Positions 46,305 to 56,016 are shown, counted from the first letter of the stretch. The stretch: DNA of 64,000 nt from Candidatus Defluviibacillus avedoerensis (GCA_016703665.1 JADJBS010000001.1:186001-250000), one strand, 5' to 3'. Program-made: numbers and translations. The notes: a model not told the origin generated them from the letters alone.

Positions 46305-47555
46305 TCAAACCTCGAAGAAATTGGTTTCATCTGGACCGAAAAATCTAACAGTCAGGGGTTTTGGCGCGGATTGACTTTGACTGCTATGTACGACTTCCGC
46401 AAACATCCGTTGCAATTTCTCACGCACATCTACGCTTGCGTGAGAAAACTGCGTCACCCGGAAGAAGTCCACAAGCAACCGTTCTCCCACAAAAAAATAT
46501 CCTGCGGTTATTGCGAGCGTCATCAAGGCCGCGTCCTGCGATTGAAAGGCAGCACTAACAGCCATTGCCCAAGCCTCTGAATCGCCGCGTTGACGCGAAG
46601 CGCAGTTCAAAAAGCGGTATGCAGCCAATACATACTGTTCATTCTTAAGTGCCACATGCCCCGCGTTGAAATTGAATAATGCGTCTGCGCCATATTTCTG
46701 CATAAGCGGCAAAAAGGCTGTCGGAAGATCTTTCAACTCATCAACGGAAAGACTCTGCAAAACATCAATACCACCAGCATCGGCAGCAACTGGCGCAAGA
46801 CAATTTATTTTCCAGCCTTCAACGAATTCATGGCATAGCTCTCTAAGCAAGCTAGCCATCAAATAATCACGTTCGTCCAATTGTGCAGTTAGCGCTTTAT
46901 CCAACTCAGCACGTGCTTCACTAAACTCACCTGCTGAAAAAAGCACATCGCCTAGCAAGTAGTGCAAACGTGGTAACGGCTCTAAACCTATTGCAGCGCG
47001 GTACTGCTCAACCGCCTCAGCAAACCTCCCATTTTCAAATAGCGCTGCGCCAAACTCACGTCGGAAGTAACCGCGCTCGAGATAATCAGGCAGGTCCTCA
47101 GCGGCAAGTCTGAACATATTCAACGCTTCAGCCCACTGGTCTTGGTTTGACAATGCGTTTCCAAGGCTGTACGCCGCAGCGGCTCTATGTGCGCCAACCG
47201 TAGATTCTGCCAATTGCTCGCGAAGCATTGAAACCCATTGATCAATCTGACCATAGCGCTGAGCTGCAACGTAAGCTACCCCAAGAAACAATGCACTGTT
47301 TGCCTCTGAGACTTCGCTTCCACGCTCGCTATGAAACAAGTCTGTCGCGTTCTTCAATCCAATGGCGTAAACAACCGAATCGATTAAGGGAAAGAAGAAC
47401 CTTTCTCCTGCTGCTTTGAGCAGCAACCCAAAGCAGTTCTCTGCCAACGGGCGGGCTACAAGTACTCTGTCGTAGCGACACGCGGTTAGAAAGACAAGAA
47501 GAAGAATTGTGTTTGCAATGGCGAAATGCGACGCATCGCCGATTTCATCAACCAT
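46305..47555 (-). CDS. TPR-repeat protein linked to a DUF4365 gene
   Basis: A 416-residue protein with TPR-like units: AAAAYSLGNALSNQDQWAEAL, FGAALFENGRFAEAVEQYRA, LHYLLGDVLFSAGEFSEARA and AGHVALKNEQYVLAAYRFLN. A hydrophobic stretch near the N-terminus (ANTILLLVFLTACRYDRV) could be buried or membrane-facing. The ATG at 47555 overlaps the DUF4365 stop as TAATG, so translation is coupled. TPR scaffolds often recruit effector partners; here the partner is the DUF4365 protein. Function unknown. Confidence 0.6.
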   Translation of the reverse strand: MVDEIGDASHFAIANTILLLVFLTACRYDRVLVARPLAENCFGLLLKAAGERFFFPLIDSVVYAIGLKNATDLFHSERGSEVSEANSALFLGVAYVAAQRYGQIDQWVSMLREQLAESTVGAHRAAAAYSLGNALSNQDQWAEALNMFRLAAEDLPDYLERGYFRREFGAALFENGRFAEAVEQYRAAIGLEPLPRLHYLLGDVLFSAGEFSEARAELDKALTAQLDERDYLMASLLRELCHEFVEGWKINCLAPVAADAGGIDVLQSLSVDELKDLPTAFLPLMQKYGADALFNFNAGHVALKNEQYVLAAYRFLNCASRQRGDSEAWAMAVSAAFQSQDAALMTLAITAGYFFVGERLLVDFFRVTQFSHASVDVREKLQRMFAEVVHSSQSQSAPKPLTVRFFGPDETNFFEV

Positions 47556-48208
47556 TACCCCGGAAGCCCAAGGTGAGAGCAAACGATGCCGCTGGGCGGT
47601 AGCGAGATTTCAAATGCAGCAGGCATCAAACTTTCTGCCTCGAACTGAAAGGCGCTCAAATTCCCCAGTTTATTCAGAGTATTTGTAACCTCTAACAAGG
47701 TAACCAACGTCTCAGTACTACTTCGCACTGAAACTACAAAGGGCGGCAACTGCCTCTCCGTAAACGCACGACTCCTCTGACCCAAAAATTCCTGAATAGT
47801 TTTAGGAGAATTCGATTTGTCCCAAGGTTTCAGAAACTTCGTCACACTCAAAGATTGGGCGTCAGGCTTTAACGACCAAGCCACATCATGAAGCCAACAC
47901 CACGAATAATTCCTTGTATCAGCGTAGTACCGCAACAAAAGCACGGGATCTTTATGGGCACACCAGTACTCAAAGTGATCGCGATCTAGGGAAAGTACAT
48001 CCTCATTAGCCGCATTGTCTGTAGCTTTGAGCTGGCCATAGCAACGTAGTCCTGTAGCATGACCATCCGTTTCAAAGATTTCGAGCTGAACATCGATACC
48101 ATAGTCTTTTCGAAAGTCATGTATTACCCACTTTGGAGGCAACTCAAACCGAAGTGCAGCCAGCGACAGTTCTTCCAACTCATGATTTCGGACACGTTTA
48201 GTTGTCAT
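47555..48208 (-). CDS. DUF4365 protein, possible PD-(D/E)xK-like nuclease
   Basis: A 217-residue protein. ELSLAALRFELPPKWVIHDF, KDYGIDVQLEIF and LRCYGQLKATDN make the DUF4365 core. Asp39, Glu43 and Gln59-x-Lys61 can be read as a PD-(D/E)xK-type active site with Gln in the last motif, which is my inference. The ATG at 48208 follows the hsdS stop by one base and the stop overlaps the TPR gene, so it forms a linked pair within the restriction operon. Gene content points to defence; not demonstrated. Confidence 0.6.
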   Translation of the reverse strand: MTTKRVRNHELEELSLAALRFELPPKWVIHDFRKDYGIDVQLEIFETDGHATGLRCYGQLKATDNAANEDVLSLDRDHFEYWCAHKDPVLLLRYYADTRNYSWCWLHDVAWSLKPDAQSLSVTKFLKPWDKSNSPKTIQEFLGQRSRAFTERQLPPFVVSVRSSTETLVTLLEVTNTLNKLGNLSAFQFEAESLMPAAFEISLPPSGIVCSHLGLPG

Positions 48209-48209
48209 C

Positions 48210-49190
48210 TCAAAAAGTTCTGTGACTGAAGGCTTTTGAAAGAGTGGTCTGCCGCAACGCCTGCGCACGTTTGAGATTGGTATCGACCTCGGACTCGACT
48301 TCGCGTGCAATGGACAAGCAGCGTTCCACCTCATTGATGACTTCAGCCTGCTTCTTTAAAGACGGCACGGAGATGGGTGCAGTCATGAGCGCACAGTAGC
48401 AAAATGGATCTGTACGACCAACGAACGTTTCATCTTCCACTACCAGCACCAGTTCTTCATCAAACAACGGTACGTCACTCCATCCGCTTTGGCCGTTTGC
48501 GCCTAGGTAAGGAATATTGCCGGGACGCTTGGCCCGCTCCAGCTTGTTTACTGGTTTGCGCAGGTTGTCGAGTGAGATGGCGATATCTGCGATGGTGCCG
48601 CTAACACAGGCATCGAATGACCCGGGATTGGTCAAGCTAGCAATCGTGGCGCGTTCGTAGCGTTTGAGGTTGGCTTTGACGCGCTGGAGGTTGGCGACGG
48701 CTTCGTCGAGGCGGGAGAACTGTTTTTCGAGTTCGGCGACGATTTCGCGCTGCTTCGCCAACGGTGGTGGACTGATCGCGTACTCCCGAATATCTTTGGG
48801 CCGCACAGCCGGATACAGCGCTCCCTGAACCAAATCGCACATGGCTTTGACGAAGCTGGAAGACTGCACCGCGTAGTAAAGCCAGTGCGGCTCCACATCA
48901 TCGTTTGCCCGCAGAACATGAAAGCCAGTCGAGCCAATCGCTCCATCTAAATCGGGCGGGACAATCGCCACAGCGTTCAGATTCGGCCGCGTCATAGATA
49001 TAAGCACATCGCCCTTGCGCAGACGTTGCCGCGCACGGCTTGGAGCAACTTCAGGTGTTAAGCGCTTGGGATCAACGATTCGCTTCGCTTGGTTGTCGAT
49101 GCTGCTTATATCGACGTACACAAACTCATCGCCATCGCTCGGTCCCGTCTGCTCGACTTTGGGCGCGGTCAAGTCACCAACCTCACTCAC
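48210..49190 (-). CDS. hsdS: Type I restriction specificity subunit HsdS with apparent TRD2 deletion
   Basis: A 326-residue HsdS, shorter than the usual 400-450. TRD1 (about 1-160) is complete and followed by the central helix (KQREIVAELEKQFSRLDEA). TRD2 begins normally (NIPYLGANGQSGW, DEELVLVVEDETFVGRTDPF) but jumps from DPFCYC directly to ALMTAPISVPSLKKQ, skipping about 60-70 residues that homologues have, in frame. The second helix (KKQAEVINEVERCLSIAREVESEVD) is intact. So one recognition half may be non-functional. The GTG start at 49190 overlaps the hsdR stop. Confidence 0.85.
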   Translation of the reverse strand: MSEVGDLTAPKVEQTGPSDGDEFVYVDISSIDNQAKRIVDPKRLTPEVAPSRARQRLRKGDVLISMTRPNLNAVAIVPPDLDGAIGSTGFHVLRANDDVEPHWLYYAVQSSSFVKAMCDLVQGALYPAVRPKDIREYAISPPPLAKQREIVAELEKQFSRLDEAVANLQRVKANLKRYERATIASLTNPGSFDACVSGTIADIAISLDNLRKPVNKLERAKRPGNIPYLGANGQSGWSDVPLFDEELVLVVEDETFVGRTDPFCYCALMTAPISVPSLKKQAEVINEVERCLSIAREVESEVDTNLKRAQALRQTTLSKAFSHRTF

Positions 49191-51972
49191 GCCGCCAACT
49201 CCCGATTCAATTCCTCAATCACCTTGGGCAGTTCCGCGCCAAAGAGCTGGTGCACCTTGCCCAGGCCGCCTTGGGCGTTGAAGGGGGCGTATTCAAAGTC
49301 GTCTATCTCTATGCCAAGGTTGGCGGCGATGTGGTCGCGGATCATTTCTAGCCAGTGTTGTTGTTCTTGGGTGAACGGGTTGTTGTCTGTCTGCTGGTGC
49401 TGGGCCAGCCAGGCTTTGAAGTTGGCCTGCACGCGCTCGGGGTAGGGCACCAGCTCGTTGGTCTGCTGCATGGCAAAGCGCACCAGGCTGACCAGGTCGG
49501 TGAGCAGGCGGCGCTGCGTGGCGCCTTTGACCTTGTCTTTGCGCAGGGTGGCGTAGGCCTGCCACAGGGCGCCTTCGTCAATGTTCAGCGGCGGGGCGTG
49601 CAGGGCGTCGGCCAAGGCTTTCACGTCTTCAAACTTGAGCGGCGCACGCGTGGGGCGGCTGTACAAAATTTGCAGGGCGGTGATTTCGTCTTTGTGCTGG
49701 GCGATGAACTCTTCAAAGCTTTGCACCAGCGCGGTGGCGCGGTCGCTGCCTTCGCTAAAACCGGCGTGCAGCAGGCTGTCTTGGGTGACGGTGTCGATCA
49801 CCAAGTCTGCCTTTTGCTTCATTTTTAATAGCTGCTCGCGCAATGCGGGTGCGGCAAAGGGCTTGGTTGCGTCCCTAAGGCGCTGGTCAGCCTCGGCGGG
49901 CGGCATGTCTTGGGTGGCGTCGATGTTCAGCGCTTCCACAATGCCGCGCGCCAGGTCGCGCAGGGTTTTGCCGCCACTCAGCTCCACCACCTTGGCGCGG
50001 TCGGCATCGCTGGCGTCTTTGTCCAGCCGGGCCAACCGGGCGGCGATGCTGCTCAGCACGTCGTCTTCCACATTGCCCAGGCTCACGGCTTGCAGCAGCT
50101 TGTCCAGGGGCACGCTCTTTTTGGTGTCCATGGGGCGGCTGTCGGTTTTGTCGCGCTCGCACACGCCCACGCAATCGACGATGACGAAGTGGTCTTTTTT
50201 GATGTGTTCGCCGGGGTTCACGGCGGCCAGGTCGGTGGGGTTGCACACGCGCACGCCACGGCCTTTCATCTGCTCGAAGAAGCTGCGGCTTTTTACGCTG
50301 CGCATGAAGACGACGATTTCCACCGGCTTGATGTCGGTGCCGGTGGCGATCATGTCCACCGTCACCGCCACGCGGGGGTAGTAGCCGGTGCGGAAGTCTT
50401 TGATGAGCTGCTCGGGGCTGGTGCCGCCGCCCTGGGCGCTGCGGTAGGTGATCTTTTGCGCAAACTCGTTGCCGCGGCCAAACTCTTCGCGCAAGATTTC
50501 CACAATCTTTTCGGCGTGGTTGTCGTCTTTGGCAAAGATCAGGGTCTTGGGCAGCTCGGTGCGGGCGGGGAACATGTCGGCCTGCCAGCGGTCGCGCAGG
50601 GTGCGGACCACGGTGCGGATTTGGTCGGGCGTTTGCACGGCGCGGTCCAGCTCTTCGGGCTGGTATTCAAAGTCGTCGTCCAGCTGCCAGGCGGTCTTGC
50701 GGCGGGTGGCTTTGTCTTGCGTTTCCAGCCAGAAGCCTTTGTCCACCTTGGCGCCCTGCTCGCTCACCTCGGTTTTGATGCGGTAGACGTCGTAGTTCAC
50801 GTTCACGCCATCGGCCACGGCCTGGGCGTGGCCGTATTCCATGACCAGGTTTTGGTTGAAGAAGCCAAAGGTCTGTTTGTTGGGCGTGGCGGTCAGGCCA
50901 ATGAGGTACGCGTCAAAGTACTCCAGCACCTGGCGCCACAGGTTGTAGATGCTGCGGTGGGCTTCGTCGGTGACGACGATGTCAAAGCTCTCGATGGGGA
51001 TGGCCGGGTTGTAGCCAATGGGCTCGGGGTCTTTGAACAGGGTCTCAATCTTCTCGGTGGATTCTTCGTCGGCCTCTTCGGCCAGTTCGCGCCCCTTGAG
51101 CATGCTGAACATGCGCTGGATGGTGCAGATGACCACGCGGGCGATGTGTCGAGCTGGTTGCCCTGCAGGTGCTGGACGATGTATTCCTCGCCAAACTTGT
51201 AGTTGTTGTAGGGGCTGGCGTAGGCGTCAAACTCTTTCTTGGTCTGGCGGGCCAGGTTGCCCCGGTCTACCAAAAACAGCACGCGGCGGGCACCGCCAAA
51301 CTTGATGAGGCGGTAGATGAAGCCGATGCTGGTGAACGTCTTGCCGCTGCCGGTGGCCATCTGGATCAGGGCCTTGGGCTTGTTGGCGGCGAGGCTTTTT
51401 TCCAGATTGGTGATGGCGCTGATTTGGGCGGGCCACAAGGAATAGTGCGCGCCGCCGCTGCCCCACTCGGTGACCAGCTGGGGCATGGAGCGCATGCGGG
51501 TGAGGAAGGTGCCGGGGGCTTCTTGTGCCGTGGTGGAACCCGCCGGTGCCTGCAAATAGGCCAACCACTGCACCAGCAGCTCGGGGCGGAAGAAGGCAAA
51601 CACGGCTCTGGCGCGTGGCTCGGGGTCCAGCCCATTGGTGAAGTGGGTTTCTACGCCGGTGCTTTCCCACACAAAGGGCAACGGGCGTTGCCAAGCGGGC
51701 AGGGCGGTGGGCAGGCCTTGGGCATAGCGGCCGCTTTGCAGCTCCACGCCGGTCAGGGTGGCACCTTGTTTCTTGGCCTCGATGACGCCGCAAGCTTTGC
51801 CATTGACGTAAAGCAGGTAGTCGGCAAAGCCAAAGCCGGTGTTGAGGGGGAATTCGCGAATCGCCACGCCGATGCTGGCGTGTATGTTGGCGTCAGCCAC
51901 ATTGCAGACGTGCCAACCAGCTTGCACAAGCAGTGCGTCGATGCTGACTCTGGCTTTCTGCTCTGGCGTCAT
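49187..51972 (-). CDS. hsdR: Type I restriction endonuclease subunit HsdR (one frameshift)
   Basis: 928 residues with one base restored. N-terminal nuclease motif: FADYLLYVNGKACGVIEAKK (D then ExK). Helicase motor: Walker A ATGSGKTFT, DEAH in VTDEAHRSIYN, LTATP. The C-terminal helical region (YPERVQANFKAWLAQHQQT) completes the subunit. The shift is near 51145, where the frame jumps between NQLDTS and VVICTIQRMF. It is the first gene of the hsdR-hsdS operon. Confidence 0.88.
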
Positions 51973-51993
51973 GTTGCCTCCCTGTGTTGCATT

Positions 51994-52899
51994 CTAGTTG
52001 GCTGTTCCCTCCCCCAACAACTCCGAAATCACCCCCCGCAGCCAGCGCGAACCGGGGTCATGGTGGTAGCGCTCGTGCCAGTACTGTTTGACCTCGTACT
52101 GCGGCAAGCCAAAGGGCACGGGGAAGACCTTGAACGCGCCACGCCCTTGCAGTTCTTCGCCCAGGCGTTCGGGCACGGTGACGATCAAATCGGTGTGCTC
52201 CACCGCAAAGGCGGCGCCCAAGAAGTTGGGCATTTGCAGGGCAATGCGGCGCTTGAGGCCCAGGCGTTCTATCTCGCGCTCGATCAGCAAAGGGGCTGAG
52301 CCAGACGAGCGGATCACCACATGGTCTTCGGCCTCAAACTCGGCCACGCTCAAAGCGGTTTGGATGCGGGGGTGGGCCGCACCCACCATGCAGACAAAGG
52401 TCTGGCCAAACAGCAGCTGCTGGTAAAAGCCCGCTTCCAGTTGCGGCAGGTAGCCCAGGGCCAGGTCGGCCTCGCCGCTTTCCAGCTGGCGGGCGGTTTG
52501 CTCGGACAGCGGCAGCACCTCGATGCGCACGCCGGGTGCGGGGCCGCGCAGGCGCTCCCACAGGCGGCGCAGCAGCACCAGCTGGCTGATGTCGGTCATG
52601 CAGATGCGAAACAGGCGCTGCGACTGGGCGGGGTCAAACTCATTGCGGTGGCCATTGACCTGCTCGAGTGCATCCAGCGCGGCACGCACCGGGCGCACCA
52701 GGCCTTCGCCAAACGGCGTGGGCTCCATGCCTTGGGATGTGCGCACAAACAGTGGGTTGCCAAAGTGTTGGCGCAGCTTGCCCAGGGCCACGCTGACGGC
52801 AGGCTGGCCCAGGCCAAGCTTGGCGGCGGCGGCCGACACGCTGCGGGACTTGTAGATCTCGTCAAACACCGAGAGCAGGCGAAGGTCGATGGATTCCAT
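51994..52899 (-). CDS. LysR-family regulator of the gentisate operon
   Basis: A 301-residue LysR protein: HTH MESIDLRLLSVFDEIYKSRSVSAAAAKLGLGQPAVSV region at the N-terminus, and the effector-binding domain starting near FDPAQSQRLFRI. It is divergent from the gentisate dioxygenase gene with an inverted repeat of the T-N11-A type between, so it likely activates that operon in response to an aromatic inducer such as 3-hydroxybenzoate or gentisate. Confidence 0.87.
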   Translation of the reverse strand: MESIDLRLLSVFDEIYKSRSVSAAAAKLGLGQPAVSVALGKLRQHFGNPLFVRTSQGMEPTPFGEGLVRPVRAALDALEQVNGHRNEFDPAQSQRLFRICMTDISQLVLLRRLWERLRGPAPGVRIEVLPLSEQTARQLESGEADLALGYLPQLEAGFYQQLLFGQTFVCMVGAAHPRIQTALSVAEFEAEDHVVIRSSGSAPLLIEREIERLGLKRRIALQMPNFLGAAFAVEHTDLIVTVPERLGEELQGRGAFKVFPVPFGLPQYEVKQYWHERYHHDPGSRWLRGVISELLGEGTAN

Positions 52900-52917
52900 G
52901 GGGTGAATGCAGGTTTA

Positions 52918-52934
52918 TATTCGAAATTTGAATA
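52918..52934. promoter_or_regulatory. LysR-type operator of the gentisate operon
   Basis: TATTC-GAAATTT-GAATA: perfect 5-base arms and a 7-base centre, containing the T-N11-A core. It lies in the 126-base gap between lysR and the dioxygenase gene. Confidence 0.7.
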
Positions 52935-53025
52935 CATGGTATCAAGACTATTGCATTTACAGCAAAGTGGTGTCCGCCTACGATCCCCGTCCTTGACCCA
53001 CTTTTGCAAAATCACGGAGACCGAC

Positions 53026-54057
53026 ATGCATGAACTTGGCCGACTGGAAGACCTGCCCGAGAGCTACCGCGCCGACCTGACCGCGCGCAACCTGGTGCCC
53101 CTGTGGCCCAGCCTGCGTGCCGTGCTGCCACCGGGCAAGCCCACCTCGCGCACCCAGCCCATCAGCTGGTCGTATGCCGACATCCGCCCGCTGCTGCTGA
53201 AGGCCGGTGAGTTGACTCCGATGGAGAAAGCCGAGCGCCGCGTGCTGGTGCTGGCCAACCCCGGCCACGGGCTGGAGAAGATGCAGGCCAGCTCCACCAT
53301 TTACTTAGGTATGCAGCTGCTTTTGCCGGGCGAATGGGCACCGTCGCACCGCCACACGCCCAATGCGGTGCGCATGATCGTGGAAGGCAAGGGCGCTTAC
53401 ACCACGGTAGAGGGCGAAAAATGCCCGATGGAGCGCGGCGACCTGATCCTGACGCCCACCGGCCTGTGGCATGAGCACGGGCACGACGGCAACGAGCCCG
53501 TGGTGTGGCTGGACGTGCTGGACCTGCCCATCGTCTATTACATGGAGGCATCCTATGTGACGCCGGGTGAGCGCCAGCCCATCACCTCGGCCGGGTCAGA
53601 CCGCGCCTACCAGCGCGGCGGTGTGATGCCCACGCCCATGTTCACCCGGTCTGCCAACGCCTTTCCCATGCTGCGCTACCCCTGGGCGGATGTGAAGGCC
53701 ACGCTCCAAGGCTTGGCCACCACCGCCACTGAGGCTGTGCAGGTGAGCTATGTGAACCCCGAAACAGGCCTGGACGCGCTGAAGATTTTGGGCTTCTCGG
53801 CCTTGATGCTGCGCCCTGGCCAGACGCTGAACCTGCCCGCCCGCTCCACGGCCATGGTGTTCCATGAGATTGAAGGCTCGGCCAGCGTAAGCGCGGCAGA
53901 CCAGAGCTTCAGTCTCAAAGAGGCTGACACCTGCTGCATCCCTGGCTACACGCCCATCACCCTGAGCAACCTGTCGGCCGACCAACCCGCTTTTATCTTT
54001 ATCGCCGACGACGCTCCGCTGCAGAAAAAGCTGGGTGTCTACGAAGTCCGCTCTTAA
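53026..54057 (+). CDS. gtdA: Gentisate 1,2-dioxygenase
   Basis: A 343-residue bicupin that opens the gentisate ring to maleylpyruvate. The first cupin has SHRHTPNAVRMIVEGKG (iron ligands His) and WHEHGHDG. The C-terminal cupin ends with IFIADDAPLQKKLGVYE. The start MHELGRLEDLPE at 53026 has GGAG 10 bases ahead (ACGGAGACC). The gene is the first of a three-gene run with FAH and a hydroxylase. I see no maleylpyruvate isomerase, so that step may be elsewhere. Confidence 0.92.
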   Translation: MHELGRLEDLPESYRADLTARNLVPLWPSLRAVLPPGKPTSRTQPISWSYADIRPLLLKAGELTPMEKAERRVLVLANPGHGLEKMQASSTIYLGMQLLLPGEWAPSHRHTPNAVRMIVEGKGAYTTVEGEKCPMERGDLILTPTGLWHEHGHDGNEPVVWLDVLDLPIVYYMEASYVTPGERQPITSAGSDRAYQRGGVMPTPMFTRSANAFPMLRYPWADVKATLQGLATTATEAVQVSYVNPETGLDALKILGFSALMLRPGQTLNLPARSTAMVFHEIEGSASVSAADQSFSLKEADTCCIPGYTPITLSNLSADQPAFIFIADDAPLQKKLGVYEVRS

Positions 54058-54067
54058 TTCCTGACCC

Positions 54068-54772
54068 ATGACCCACTACCTCTTTACTCCCCCAGCCACA
54101 CCTTTGTTGCCCGTGCGCGGCAACACCGCCCGCTTCCCCGTGCGGCGCATCTTCTGCGTGGGCCGCAACTACCATGCGCATGCGGTGGAAATGGGCAAAC
54201 CGGTGGACAAATCGACGGCCCGGCCTTTTTACTTCACCAAGTCGCCGTCTACCTTGGTGGACTCTGGCGCCACGGTGCCTTACCCCACGGGCACCAGCAA
54301 CTACCACTTCGAGATGGAGCTGGTGGTGGCCATAGGCGAAGCCGGTTTCCGCGTGACTGAGAGCGACGCCCAGCGCATGATTTATGGCTACGCCGCTGGC
54401 CTGGACATGACCCGGCGCGACCTGCAACTGGTGGCGCGTGACCAGGGCCGCCCCTGGGATCTGGGCAAGGACTTTGAAAAGTCTGCCGTGTGCAGCGAGA
54501 TCATACCCATCGGCAACCTGGGTGTGTTGTCCACAGGCGCGATTGCGCTTCAGGTCAATGGCGAAACCAAACAATCCGCCGATTTGTCCCAACTGATCTG
54601 GAACATCCCCGAGCTGCTGGTCGATCTGACCCAGTTCTACCACCTGGAGCCAGGTGACATCATTTACACCGGCACCCCCGAGGGCGTCGGCGCGGTCAAG
54701 ACGGGTGACCACATCACCGGCCAGATTGCCAACGTGGGCGACGTGTCGCTGCACATCGGTGCCGCTGAATAG
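54068..54772 (+). CDS. Fumarylpyruvate hydrolase (FAH family)
   Basis: A 234-residue FAH-fold hydrolase: VGRNYHAHAVEMGK, MELVVAIGEAG (metal ligand Glu), AGLDMTRRDLQL and YTGTPEGVG near the C-terminus. In gentisate pathways the enzyme splits fumarylpyruvate to fumarate and pyruvate; with no isomerase present it might act on maleylpyruvate directly. It follows gtdA by 10 bases. Confidence 0.88.
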   Translation: MTHYLFTPPATPLLPVRGNTARFPVRRIFCVGRNYHAHAVEMGKPVDKSTARPFYFTKSPSTLVDSGATVPYPTGTSNYHFEMELVVAIGEAGFRVTESDAQRMIYGYAAGLDMTRRDLQLVARDQGRPWDLGKDFEKSAVCSEIIPIGNLGVLSTGAIALQVNGETKQSADLSQLIWNIPELLVDLTQFYHLEPGDIIYTGTPEGVGAVKTGDHITGQIANVGDVSLHIGAAE

Positions 54773-54816
54773 ACGTCGCCAACCCAAGACATTCGACTAC
54801 ACATCAGGAGATTCAC

Positions 54817-56013
54817 ATGACACAACAACTTCCCGTCCTCGTGTCCGGCGGCGGCATCGGAGGCTTGGCTGCTGCCCTGGCCCTGGTGCGCCAGGGTTTT
54901 GAGGTGCTGGTGCTGGAGCAGGCCGCAGAGATTGGCGAGATTGGCGCGGGCATTCAGCTGGGGCCCAATGCCTTTCACGCCTTTGACGCCCTTGGCGTCG
55001 GCGAAAAGGCACGCGGCCGCGCTGTTTACACCGACTACATGGTGATGCACGACGCGCTGGATGAATACCAGGTTGGAAAGATCCCCACGGGTGAAGCCTT
55101 CCGCCAGCGCTTTGGCAACCCTTATGCGGTGATTCACCGCGTGGACATCCACACCTCTTTGCTCGAAGGTGCGCAGGAGACTGGTCGCATCAAGTTCCAT
55201 ACCTCCACCCGCGTGGAGCGCGTCGAGCAGGACGACAGCAGCGTAACCGTGCACTGCGCCAACGGGCAAAGCTACCGCGGCCAGGCGCTGATTGGTGCAG
55301 ACGGCGGCAAATCGGTGGTGCGCGCTCAGTACGTGAACGACCCACCCCGCGTCACAGGCCATGTGGTGTATCGCGCCGTGATCGACAAGAAGGACTTTCC
55401 TGAGAACCTGCAATGGAACGCCGCCAGCATCTGGGTCGGCCCGAATTGCCACCTGGTGCACTACCCCTTGCGCGGCGGTGAACAGTACAACATCGTGGTG
55501 ACCTTCCACAGCCGCGATAAAGAAGAATGGGGCGTGACCGACGGCAGCAAGGAAGAAGTGCAAAGCTACTTCAAAGACATCTGTCCCAAAGCACGCCAAC
55601 TGATTGACCTGCCCCAAAGCTGGCGCCGCTGGGCCACGGCCGACCGTGAACCGATTGACAACTGGGTCTATGGCCGCGCCACGATTCTGGGCGACGCCGC
55701 CCACCCCACCACGCAGTACATGGCCCAAGGCGCCTGCATGGCACTGGAAGACGCCGTCACCCTGGGCGAAGCACTGCGTGTGAATAACAACGACTGGCCC
55801 AAGGCATTGGACCTGTACAAACGCGCCCGCGTGGCACGCACTGCACGCATCGTGTTGTCTGGCCGCGAGATGGGCCGTCTGTACCACGCCAAAGGGGTGG
55901 AGAGGCTGGTCCGCAACTCGCTCTGGAAGGGTCGTACACCAGAGCGGTTTTATGACGCGATGGAGTGGCTGTACGGCTGGAACGTGGGCAACTGCCTGTC
56001 GGCGGCCAGTTAA
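54817..56013 (+). CDS. 3-hydroxybenzoate 6-monooxygenase (flavoprotein)
   Basis: A 398-residue FAD hydroxylase: GGGIGGLAAALAL (FAD site, residues 10-22), the DG motif (GADGGKSVVR) and GDAAHPTTQYMAQGA. Similarity to the NagX/XlnD/MhbM group and the operon next to gtdA make 3-hydroxybenzoate to gentisate the best reading. RBS AGGAG sits ahead of ATG 54817. The gene ends three bases before the convergent acyl-CoA dehydrogenase-like gene. Confidence 0.87.
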   Translation: MTQQLPVLVSGGGIGGLAAALALVRQGFEVLVLEQAAEIGEIGAGIQLGPNAFHAFDALGVGEKARGRAVYTDYMVMHDALDEYQVGKIPTGEAFRQRFGNPYAVIHRVDIHTSLLEGAQETGRIKFHTSTRVERVEQDDSSVTVHCANGQSYRGQALIGADGGKSVVRAQYVNDPPRVTGHVVYRAVIDKKDFPENLQWNAASIWVGPNCHLVHYPLRGGEQYNIVVTFHSRDKEEWGVTDGSKEEVQSYFKDICPKARQLIDLPQSWRRWATADREPIDNWVYGRATILGDAAHPTTQYMAQGACMALEDAVTLGEALRVNNNDWPKALDLYKRARVARTARIVLSGREMGRLYHAKGVERLVRNSLWKGRTPERFYDAMEWLYGWNVGNCLSAAS

Positions 56014-56016
56014 GTT

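Noticed and set aside
51169..52299. 376-codon plus-strand frame over hsdR and lysR
   Set aside because: It runs antisense across two unrelated conserved genes and shows no domain.
52321..53025. Upstream extension of the gentisate dioxygenase frame
   Set aside because: It runs antisense through the LysR gene; homology and a ribosome site place the start at 53026.
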